Of a stretch of 64,000 bases of DNA, positions 12,737 through 25,200 are shown piece by piece (within the stretch, counting starts at the first letter, position 1; the number at the start of each line of letters is the position of its first letter). The notes under the pieces were generated by a model, which did not search any database, had not been told where the DNA came from, and worked only from the letters and a program-made list of their open reading frames with translations. Where the stretch lies: positions 5,587,963 to 5,651,962 of the forward strand of contig NC_135551.1 in assembly GCF_964340395.1 (NCBI RefSeq). The letters run 5' to 3'. A program made the position numbers and the translations under genes. Source of the stretch: Glandiceps talaboti. Its lineage: Eukaryota > Hemichordata > Enteropneusta > Spengelidae.

Positions 12737-13204
12737 TCAGAGTAAGCGTTCGTAAAATAGAATATATGCCTGACTGTTCAGGACTTTTGTTTCCGTGGCT
12801 TCCGTAACATGGGTATCACTAATGTAAAACCACTTCCCTTCTGTCGGATGAATAGGAGGCTCAAAATCTGACACTAGTTTTGCATTTTCAGCCTGAGATT
12901 TATCATCCTCATTACCATTCGAATCATGGCCACCATCTTGGTCAGTTTTCTGTGTTGCCATAGCAACATCCTGACTGTTACCATCTTCACCCTTGGTTTC
13001 TGCCATGTTTTGCTGCTCTTTATTTACGTTGCTTTGTTTCTTGGGATTCCTGCCATTTTGTATCACTTGCACGAATCGAAGCAATCTCTGTGACGGTTGT
13101 CGGACTTTGACGTATGCCGTATAATGACCACCTTGGAGTCCACCGCTGTGTTCTACTACACCGTACAGTGAATACAAAATCCTGTTTTTGCCATCAGCAA
13201 CATC
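12737..13204 (-). CDS. USP16: USP16/45 exon 18: catalytic histidine and C-terminus
   Basis: Starts [20 protein letters not shown] after a TCACAG acceptor and contains [10 protein letters not shown] with the catalytic His. A hydrophilic Asn/Gln/Asp-rich insert of about 75 residues follows, then WFYISDTHV and the conserved terminal [12 protein letters not shown] before the stop. The third catalytic residue is expected in the SDTHV motif. Confidence 0.93.
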   Translation of the reverse strand, partial: DVADGKNRILYSLYGVVEHSGGLQGGHYTAYVKVRQPSQRLLRFVQVIQNGRNPKKQSNVNKEQQNMAETKGEDGNSQDVAMATQKTDQDGGHDSNGNEDDKSQAENAKLVSDFEPPIHPTEGKWFYISDTHVTEATETKVLNSQAYILFYERLL

Positions 13205-16200
13205 CTGTGAGGAAAACAAAAAAACATTATAAATATATCTATCACCAAAATCAGACAATAGGAGAATTTGTTGATACAAATCCTTTATTCTATACTATGA
13301 CAATCCTAAATTAATTCTTACAACTGAATTAATCTAGCCAAGAATGAAATTCTTTACATAGATATTGATAGATTACTAGTATTGGTTTCAAAGTTCGTCT
13401 TCATATTTGCACACCGTTAACCATTGGATTGGCCTACTGGAGCATCACTGATGTTCAGGTTGGCTATTGTTCACATATGCATTTTATATACCAAACAAAA
13501 ATACTGGATGATTTTACGATCTAACTCAGTTGGATACTGATAAAGCAACTGTTACCTTCTGTCTGTGCATACGTTTGTCTGAATGAACAGACGGAGGTTT
13601 CTACTTTTCCTCGACTACGTTGATTTTCAGAGATACATGCACATCTATTTTGTATATGAATGAGTCCATGTAGATGCGTATACAAATTTTAACTGTGACA
13701 GAATGCACATGTTCAAAGCAGAATTACTTACTACCATAGCAGCCATATCATTCAAAAATACACTGGACTAGTAGTATTTCCAGACAAGGCAATTACTAAG
13801 TGTGTGCACCATGGTGTTTACTGCTGGTATTATCTCTATGTTTAGTGTAACTTGAACAATGTCTTTCACTGTTATAGCAAATGTGAAGAAATTGGAAACC
13901 AATTCTAGCAGTCTATCAACATCTATGTAAACATTTTTGTTCTGGGATAGATTAAATCAGTGGTACAATTTGTAAACCCTTATTTGTCAGTTGTGGGTTA
14001 CCTAACAAGTAGTTTTGGTTACCCAGACTCTCGACACTGGGGGCTATGCCTACGGGAGTGCCCCAAGAGAAAGTCTGGGGAAAGCTGAATCTCAACTCGC
14101 CCAAGCAGGAACTAGCTCCTAGAGCAGTGCATGCTGGGGAATACTTCACGTTCAACATAAACGATTTATGTACCTTCACAACAGGTTATCATTTCTCAAG
14201 TAACTGATACATCTGTATTACTACAAACGAGCCTCGTAAGCCAATTTCTTATGCATTGGAAGAAGTGTACTTTAATATGTGACTTCCGGCATGAGTTAAT
14301 TAGAATGTTATTTCCCCAAGACTCTCATTTGGGTGGTCTCGTAGAACAGAGCTTCCAGTGGTGAGTCTGGGTAACCGAGACTATCTAACAAGCTGAATTA
14401 CCGGTAATATAAACAAAACTCTCTCTGCAATCACAATTCTGTTGTATTCAGCAATAAATGTGCTGTTATCTACAAAGTAATCTCAGCTTGCCAAATAATT
14501 AACTTTGATCACAATATATAAGTTCCATACAGCATAATGGCAAACCTTTGCTGTTTTCGTTGTAAATTACAATAAAGTGTGATGAATTATCCACATCAGT
14601 TTTTACTCACCTTACAATTCTCACTACAGAATGGAGCCAAGTCTAATGTCAATGGGAAGTCCACATGACGGTTAACTTTACGTAAACTGTATCCAGCCTG
14701 ATAAATAAACACAAATTTTCAAATCAATTTTCATAAATGTATTTATTTATTTCAGACTAACAACATAAATTAACAATAATTAGAACTCAGTTTGACTGTT
14801 TAATGCTACTGCTCTTCAATGACCAGGTGAGGGCCCCTATAGTGCTTGTACAAGTAATCTTCAATGACCAGATGAGGGCCCCAGTGAGGGCCCCTATAGT
14901 CTTGTACATGTGCTCTTCAATGACCAGTTGAGGGACCTTTGTAGTCTTGTACAACACCTCAGACAGTGTTCTCAGTAGTTATGCAAACCATCATTGCTTT
15001 CATATTTGGTAGTGTAACCCAAGGGTCTGAAGCTACTCTAGTATATTTCTGATTCAACCTGACAACAGCTGTTAATACTCTTGTGATATTCCACATGGTG
15101 AATCATGCATGTTATTCACATCAGTAGTTGGCAATTCTTGAAGTGACACCATTTGGTATAATACTGTATTGATCTTCTCTCAACAGATTCAGTTTGTCCT
15201 TTTGCAACAATATGCTACTTTCTTTAATATTACAATTATTTGAGATGTGAGTACTGGAGCCTGGAGGAGGTAATGTCAATATTGGAGGAGGTAATACCAG
15301 TACTGGAGGATGGCAAGAGGTGATAAACTATTTACAAGCATACATGTACACCCCCCCCCCCCCTTCGCCCCTTCCATCCCCATCCAAATCAAAAGATAAT
15401 TGACTTACTTGTTGAAATCGTTTGAGATGTAACGTCAGTATAGGAGGAGGATGAAAGATAAGTAGTTGTTTACTAGCATTGGTATACATTATCTTATCAC
15501 CTTTATTATCTGTAAAGTTAAAATGAAAACAAAATACAATTATACAACTATGAAGTGTACATTTCATCTCATATTATGTAATTGGTGATAATTTATTTAT
15601 GAGTAATAAGGTTCAAATTTCAATTTTTCAGTACCTTTTTAAAAGCTTGCAATACAGCTTTCAGCTTTCACGAGTGAAATGAGTGCATGCTACATGTAGT
15701 ATACTGCTAACATACTTTGCTCTAAACTGTTCCTATATTATACAAATGTCAATATAATAAAAAAGATATTTTCTATGTATCTAGTGATGAAATCTTACAA
15801 GGCAGAGAGATTCCCTGGCAATGTGATCTTATCCTGTAAGTACAAATTTACAAATGGTATATTGTTTGAATGAATGATGCAATCAGTAAAAACTATGGTA
15901 ACTTTTATATAGTACAATTTAACTTCAGCACAAGACACATAGTTGTAAAGTTGTCTTTTCACAAAATTGATTTTATGAATAAGTTTTGTATTTTGCCTTT
16001 TTTGTAGTAAAACAGAGGCTGATGCTGCATATTTGGCTTTCTCCATTTCCGTGAAATTTCGTCAACCCAGTTTTAGAAGACTTTCATCTTTGCGCTATGT
16101 TTTTAAAACATAGTTGAAATGGGAGCAGCTATCTGCCTGAGATTAAGCATCACACTTACATTTTACATCAACGTGGGGACATCAAAGGAAAAATAAATCT

Positions 16201-19200
16201 AGACAACTGAAAGTTGACATACCTCCATACTTAGTCTTGGTACAATTCTCACATCCAAACTTATTCTTTCCTGTGAGTAATTCCTGAGCTGTGAACTGAC
16301 TGAGACAAGATTGCACAGAGCATTCATGTGAACTACTTTGATACTTAGGTGCTAGGGCTACCATAGCTTTCCTGTTGCCTTCTATATCGGTGATGACCTC
16401 CTGACCTCCGACAGCACCGAGCTCTTCTAACGGAACGCTTGACTTCTCTTTGAATTTTTCAGATGAATCTCCCTCTCCACTTTCCATCTGTACCACATCC
16501 CCATTTGGAAGTGACTTATTCTTCTTTTGTTCATCTAGTTTCAGTCCACCTAGTTTCTTGGTGACGTCGTCGGTGCCATCAGCAAGTTTAGATCTAACAC
16601 ATCCATCTAAACTGTCGCCCTCTAGTGGTCCATTTTGTTGAGTTGAATCATCAATTAAATCTTTCTTCTCACTAATACTTCCCTTCCCGTCACTTGTTTC
16701 ATTATCGTCAAGTATACCATTCATAAGTGGTATACTTTCTTGTGATACATCTTTCTCATTTTGACATTTCTCACCCGATTCATTTCTAGTCCTACTATCT
16801 TTACCCTCATTTCCCATCACATCATTTGTTACAATTTGAGGGATCTGTACGTTACCGTCTATCTGCGTAGTTTGTGACGACTCATCTTTTACGATTTCAT
16901 CTGGTAATGGGCTGGCATTACTGTCCCGTCTACCAGTTGAGGTACTGCTGACACTGCTATCTCTACTGTGTACAGCAGGGGGTGTGTGTCGTCGTAAATC
17001 ACGTTTATCTATCGATGTCTCGCTATCAGCATCATTGGGATCTTGTAGCAAGCCAGGATCTGACTGCTCCTTTTTGTCATCTAATTTTAAAAGTTTGCCT
17101 TTCTTCTTATTTTGCTGTGTGTGAAGATAGAATGATTTGACTTAGTTACAACCCATGAAAAAATACTGATGCATTTACTTGAATGAAGTGAGCTAAGGAG
17201 GGACTTCATACATAGACAAAATTAGGCATGAGAGACAAAAATAGGGAACTTACAATCCAGACTGAGCATGCTCAGACGCAAAGGACTATGGGATTGTCTG
17301 TGGCTATCGTAATACCTAATCTGGAGCTACCGATAAAAAACCTCCCACAATAGTCAGGGTAAACTATGAATTGACCATTCGTGGTTGTAAACGATGTAAC
17401 AGTATTGTTTACAATACGAATTTATTAGTATTTATTATCACATTTCCCATGATGCAACATTCAACATGGCGGGTACTTCTGATGTAGGTTCAAGTGATGC
17501 TTTTATCAGTTTGTTTATATCTGTGGAATTTATAATGTAACACTAACAGTTGTACTTGATTGCTATAGCATGTAGTATTCTACCACTACCAGTAAACAAA
17601 GTCATGGGATCTTGGCTCTTGTAGTGTTTATGCTTTGATGAATTACTGACACTAATTATTAGTCTTTGCATGAATAATGTCTCATTCCTTGCTTACTATG
17701 AGCAAGCAAATGCACTAATGGGTTTTGGTTTTTTTTGAAGGTTAGTTATATGATTGGTCCCAAACCAATACATGTATAACAAATTTATATTATCCTGGTA
17801 GTTGAGCCTTCAGTTTTCTATTAAAGGTCGACACAAACTCAAACTATTGTCACTGGATATTGATAGATGACATTCATAGTAGAATGGTTCAGTTTATGGG
17901 AGAAGCCATGTAACATTTTACTCCAGTAGTCTTACAGTGTACATTTTCAGGGACTACCAGTGTTTACACTATCTTGATTATATACTGGGTGATTATATTG
18001 ACATCACCGCAGCACAATGCCATAATCAATGTATATTTTTAGTTTTTGTCTGTCTAAACTTGTCAAAACTTAGGACACCAAAGTCTTATTTCCAGACAGA
18101 TAAACATGAACTTAATCTCTCCAACAATTTCAACTATTCTTTTATATAAATCAATCTCCAACATTTACCTTTGATTCTTTCTTTGCCTTTTTCTTTGCAG
18201 CTTTTTGTTGATGTTTACTCATTCCAGTTTCTTCTTCTGTTTTCTTAACAAATGTACCGTCAGCTGTTCCGTCTTGTTCTGTACCGTTCGTCTTGGTAGA
18301 TGACTGACTCACACGTCTACTGCATTTCTGAAATAAACCTTTGCCAGGCTGAACACAAACAGCAAACAGGAATTAACATCATGTATATTATAAAGTGATG
18401 ACACAGCCATACAAACACTGACAATGAGTCCTTGCTTTAAACATATTTTAACTATTACATCAGGGAAGGTTTTCACACCTTATCAATTCCAATATTTGGA
18501 TTTGCTTAAATGTAATAGGAATTGAAATATCTACATGTACATGTATGTTGGACCTACTGAGACTGGTACACAGGTGGGCTACATATGTATATTCTACATT
18601 GTACATGTCGGGACAGATTGTGAAAATAGCATAGGATACATGATCTAAATGTTGTAAGTATAGAAAGTGAATATTCTTCTGAGAAATACAAATGATTAAA
18701 CTCAAGAACACATGCACATATATACACATACATGCACAATATGCTGTATACACACATAAACCCAAGCACATGCATACACATGCCTGTAAGCGCGCGCACA
18801 CGCACGCACGCACGCTTCTATAGTATACCCTCCAATTCCTGATCTTGAGATTTGATGCCACAGATATCACTAGACCACATATCACATGAAACAAAGAACT
18901 TGGAGAAGATAGACTGTGTTACATTACACCGTGACAACACTTACCCACACTTTGGCCTCAGTAATTGGAAGAGAGAGATCTAGGAATGGTTCATATACTT
19001 CTGATGGCTGTAATACAAAGATGACAAGGTCAACATTAGGGTCATTACTTGGTATATTGTTAGGTACTCCATTGACCATGTTTCACTGTAATTATGTGTT
19101 CACTTATAGTATCCTATGTCATGTATGTTGAGTACATATTCACCATTGTCTGACAAGAATTACTAATTTCAAAGTCTTTTTTACGTAGCATTAGTGTTGT

Positions 19201-22200
19201 GCAGTACTTATGACATTGGTAATCCAGCCTTCAGTTTACTAAAGATAGAGGCAAACTAAATCTATTGTTCTTCATTGTGGTAGATTACACAAGTGGGGAG
19301 GTGATAGCGGTTCCTCTGTTGTGCCATTCTAATCACTGTGCGATCAACATAGTGTAAACATTGGAAGTCCCACAACAACACTTTATAAAGTTCATGGAAC
19401 TCTAAAAATAAACTAGTTTTCAGAGACACCTCCCTACTGAGTCTATAATTAAACTGGTGTTTATTCAATAGCTTATCACTGTTGTATCACTATGTTGTGA
19501 CAATCGTTTTAGTTTGTGTCTATCTTGGAAAACCAGTCATAACTACCAGGGTAGTATTATTTGTAAGTGGTGGTTGGATAGAATTCTAATATAACATGAT
19601 GTATTCCAACACTGAGTTCATGTTTGTAATACCATGGTGCAACCACTGTGAGAGTTTGTTTCAATGTGAATGTGAGTGTATAATAATATGTGTAAAGAAA
19701 TGAGTAGACAGTAGTGTAATGAGTGTCATCACCACAAAAGGAACCAGGGTATTCATAGGAAATTCAACTTGCTGCTAACACACTTCAGTGTATTTCCTTT
19801 ACTTAACTGTCTTGTAGTTTTAGTCAATTTAACTGTCTTGTGGTTAGGCCAAATAACTGTCTGAAGATTACCATGACAACATTCAATGTTGAATTACCTG
19901 ACGACACTCCTCACAGTGCACTGTACTAATCAGTTGACCACCAAACACTCCATCTACAAATGTATGGTTGGCAAAACGACCGTAATCTGAAATATAACAC
20001 AAAACAGATAGTTGGCAAAATGACATCTAATTGTCTGATGCGGACGAGAAGAAATTAACAAGGGTTCCCATATTTGTTTTGGTGTGACAGTATTCATGTA
20101 GAGAGCTTCTTGATAGTAACACTATTACTCCGTTCACACTAGGACCTATCCTCCGGAGAATCAGTGACTTAAATTAACTCCGGAGGTAATTTGCGTGTGT
20201 GAATGGTCGACTCCGGAGAATCTGTGGATTATTTTACTGCGGAGGTTTTGGTTGATTCAGCTCCGCAGATCCTCCGGAGGCAAGGATTAGCTTGTACTAA
20301 GTTGTAGGTGTGAACGCTTTACGCCGGTGTAAGCACCCTCAATCGGTGTATTACAGTCATCGCACTAATTTCCCGGACAGCAACATACCGATGTTGCCAG
20401 CTAATTAGTGCGCAATATCTGAGTTCGATCGACAATTACCGAGCCACATGTTTATATTGTAAACTGATGTCGCCGTGTACTTAGGCCTTTCTTGTTTATT
20501 AGAACAGTGGTGTGCAGCACCATGGGTGAAGTCATAAAACTTTGTCCGGAAGAAACCATTTCATGTACTGGTTATAAGTTGGCATAAACATATTTGTATT
20601 TATATACTCAACTTTACTGTCACACTTTGGTAAGCTTGCTAATCTTTATTCAGAACCACCAATGTATAAAAAAAACATTGAAGTCGGCAATGAATCATAA
20701 ATATCGTTAGCGTGTACTGTGATTTTGGGGTTCTTTCCTCTGTTTTTGTACCTTTTTCCGTTCCGATGTTTGACTGGAAGCAATCGCTACAATTTCTCCA
20801 ACGGTAACGCAAATGGCCGAGGTCACACTGAAAACGCTGTTTCAAAATGTTGCTACTTTTAGGTTTTCCTAACCGTCGAATTGCAGAGCCAAACTACGCG
20901 AAATATTATTAGGAGAACAAGACTCGTTAATTTGCTATTTCAACCACCGTATTGCCCAAAATTTAACACGTGTGAGATACGTTTTTTCGTTATCTGAAAA
21001 GATACCTTATGTTTAGCACACGATGTCTTCGCCACCGTATTTACGGAAACTGCTATCAAAGAAGTTGTTGCCGAGATAGCACCGTAATTTGCGTAAATAT
21101 TCTCTTCAGATTTTGTGGATTTCCTTTGTATTAACTCTCGATTGTAAGTTTTAACGGTACATTTTGGCCGACATGCGAGCATCACAGCCATAAAAGTTCA
21201 AACGCTGTGAGCATTTGTCTGTGAATATATGGTTTGTGTAAAAGTTGCTATTGATGTCTACGTTTTAGGTACTTGTCCTCGGATTTTAATTTTACGATAT
21301 TTCCATCTTGACGTTTTTTACTGAGACTGAATGTGAATGTACTCGGAAAAGTAATGGGGTGACTAGGGGAACCCGTCCCGTTTTACATGTGCAAGTCAGA
21401 TGGCGTCACGTAATTAATCTGCAAATAAATGCAGCTTGTTCTCAACATCACGTACAATAGTGAAATTGATAACATATATTGGGTCATTTCACCAGTGCCG
21501 TAAGTGTTTGGAAGTTGAGTATTGCGTGAATCATTTTTTGACTTTTTTACAAGTGAATGTCTACGCCACACTTATTCCTCTGAAGATTGTTCAGTCCAAA
21601 TAAATTAAAGTAAAGACGATACGAGATTTGATACATACTGATATTGTTACATGTACAGTAACAGACATGCACACAGTGCACAGATCACATACGGAAGTGC
21701 AAATTTGCCGCCATAACAACGAAAGGCCTAGCGTGGGAAGTATTTCGGAAGGCAGAATTTGCCTGCGATCTCGTTGCGATATTATTTTTTTATTAGCGGG
21801 TTGTTCACCATTTCCATCACTCCTACCTGTCTTACTAGCCGGAGAAAAGAAATTAGTTATTTGCTGTTTACTCCCGGGGTTTACTCATACTGAAACCGGC
21901 GGTGGTTCTCCGCTGTGTAGGCTATCTGCTGTACTGTAGGCTATCATGTCGACATGTCAAACTATCATTACGAAGTCAACATTCGAATCAAGGTTATCAA
22001 TCGTCACAGAGCATACAGCATGTCCCTCGCTAATAGTAATACACCCATGGTCCACAACAGCGAAAGAGGTAACAACTGGTGTGACTGAATTCAGAATTTG
22101 TACGAATAGAAAACACGTTGGTCGACATGTCAACGTCGAGCGTGTTGCGTGGCTTGTCGAAAGTTAAGCTGGGCATCACAACGCGACGACGAGTGAAATT

Positions 22201-25200
22201 GTAAACATGCATGAAAAGATGTCTTCGCTTATTTCTCGAACGCATGAACGTATACAGCAATAAAAAACACAAGGCAATCTTTACAACTCATGTTGTTTAC
22301 AGTGATCGCACTATGCACTTATCGTTGAACTTATCGTTTACGCCGGCGGATAATGGAGTCACATTCCATGTGTGAACACATACAGCTGATCCCCTTTGTT
22401 TACTAATCGTTCTCACCTATTTACGCCGGAGAAAAAAACACACGAAAAAAGCAATATGAACATGCCTTATGGCAAGTCGTAGGGCTACCAAGTTTAGTGT
22501 CAGTATCACTAGTTACTATATTTCCATTTTCACATTTGTAGAACTTCATCCTAGGTCATTCCTACCTTTAATTTTTTCTTTAGTTTCTTCATCAACATTC
22601 TTGGGATTAACAGTGGTTTGATATCCAAATTCCTTCAGAATACCTTCCTTGACTCGCTGTGTACAAAAAACATCAGAAAAAAAAGGTGAATACTGGGAAA
22701 GGCAAACTTATTCACAACAATACAATAAATGATTTATATATCAGAAGAAGTACGTAAAATACTAAAAACAAATTTTGCATTTGGTTCTTCCAGAAAATGA
22801 ATGCGTTCTCATTGGCCAAGACAACCGACCACTCAAAAATACCATAAAGGATTGTGGGAAAATATGCACATCTCCATGGTAACAATATGGTAGAACCAAG
22901 ATGGTTTCCTGTGGTCTCACATGAACTGATATGTCATGTGATGATGCAGGGACAATCAAAACTTAATCATTTGATATGCTTATACATCATGATCAAACTG
23001 TAATAACTACGTTCATTTGTTCTCACTAGGTCATGTGATGTATGTACAAGTAATAAACTATACAACCAAGTCAACTGTAACAATTACACTCATTGGCTAC
23101 ATGTTTCATGTGATACATTGTCCAGTTTGGTAATTGAGATAAATAGATACATACTAGTAAGAACCATTAAGTGAGTACAACGCAGACAAAAAACAACAAA
23201 CTCTTGCCATTGACAAATTAAACTGGAATACTGTACTGTACCTTGTTTTCTTCGGATCTCATACCATCCAGTAAATAACGTAATAATTCATGGCTGTCTT
23301 GTTGTTGGTAGCCTTTAAAACGAGGTGCCCTGTGGACAAAAAGCAAAGATAACTCATAAGTTTACCAAGAAAACATGGTTGCATGCATGTATCTATCCAC
23401 TCTCTCAGAACCACAAAACTGTTCACTTTAACAATCCCTCAAATAAGGAAACTAGAGATGAATGCATATCAAAGAAAACGACTTTCAAATTTGTTCAGAA
23501 GTGGTGTGGTATCTGTAGCCAACATAACCAAAGAAAATCACCAACAATTACAAACTTCGATTATTATTATTGGAACTTACAAGCAAAGATGTGCTCATAC
23601 AAGCTACAACCATTTTAAACTTGCTTCTTGAAAACAGGTTTTCATCCAAATAGTGAACACAAACAGTCAACATACTAGTAAACAAACATTTCTTTCACAA
23701 CAAGAGAACTTTTGTTCGAAGGTTTGGGAACCCTTCTAACAGAGGGGGAAATGTGGTAAAGGTGTATATATTTCAATAATTTGTACCAAAATTTGGAAAC
23801 ACTGGTAAAGCACCTGAGGAACTTAGGTTGATTTGACTTGCTTACTGCCCTTTATATAAACACTGTCATAAGTATCACACAGACAGAGAGAAAGAGAGCG
23901 TCAAGACAACCATCAAAACTTACTTCTGACAAACTTGGTTAAACAGCATCCTAGGACTTACAGGTCCTTTACCACTTTCACTCATTGTTTTCAGAAATAA
24001 TACCATGGCTGACGTCAAGGAACCAGCTTCTGCTAACACTATAGATAGGGGTGTCTGGAAACAGGCAAACAATATGCGGTAAAGTGAGGTTGTAAAAATG
24101 AGGGTGTCTGGACACTGAAGAGCATATATGTGATAAAATTACAAGTTGATGATGAGGGTGTCTGGAAACAGACCGGTAATATGAGATAAATTACATGGTA
24201 AAAATGAGGGTGTCTGGAAACAGACCAGTAATATGTGATAAATTACATGGTAAAGATGAGGGTGTCTGGAAACAGACATTATATGTGACAGAGTTAAATG
24301 GTAAAGGCAGGGGAGTCTGGAAAGAGACAGACAATATGTTATAAGGGTGTCTGGAAACAGACAGACATGAAGTTACATGAAGTGGCATGGTAAAGACAAG
24401 GGTGTCTGGAAACAGACATCAACTATGTACAGACACTTGTTAGACATGGCTGGCAACAAGAAAATGTATACATACCAATTTTTTGTCTTCATGTTTGATA
24501 TTTTTCTCAGGTTCATCAATTTCTAGTGGTAATGTTACCATAATTCCCTTCTTACTCAGTTCTAACATGACAGGTTCTAACACATGGGTTTGATTCATAC
24601 TCTAAAATGGAAAACAAACACTTGTATTATTTGTTGGTTTATTAAAGTTGGTAATATTGTAAAGTTGACTTGTCATCCATTCTCTTCACTCAGGTTTAGA
24701 AAACCAGTGTTTTTAGATATGGGTGGTAAGGTCCCTTAAAAACTTATGTGTTTCAGATAAACACCAAATCTCAAAATAAGGTGGTAGGCAGGATTTATTT
24801 CTCTTTTTCCTTTTCTTCTTTTTTTTTCTTTGAGGATCTGTTCAAATGTTCTCTTCATATTTACAGAGGTCAACAGAGACTTCTCATTGATGTAATCAAA
24901 CTTTCTGTACAATACGCAAAAGACATTGTGTGCTATATTGTATTCCACCATATTGTTTTGATAACATGAGGCAATGATGTCTCCAAATCTAATTATTTCA
25001 TGCGCGACTTTGCACATTTTTTCAATTTTTCAAAAGTTGTTTTGAATTTTCCTAAAAAAAATGTTTTGGGTGCCAGTAAAATACTAGGTTGGGCCGGGTT
25101 ACAGGAACCAAACAATTATTTTGGGGGGCTTAAGCAGGGAAAATCTACCTTGGTTCCCTAATAATTTGACCGGGGTTCCCACACAAAATTATGAAAGATT

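Noticed and set aside
18460-18894. 144-codon minus-strand frame rich in Cys/Val/Tyr
   Set aside because: Part is a CA microsatellite translation; it sits inside a USP16/45 intron without matching splice sites.
24191-24388. Minus-strand frame with repeated FQTP..LP segments
   Set aside because: Translation of the duplicated exon 9 acceptor array, not an exon.
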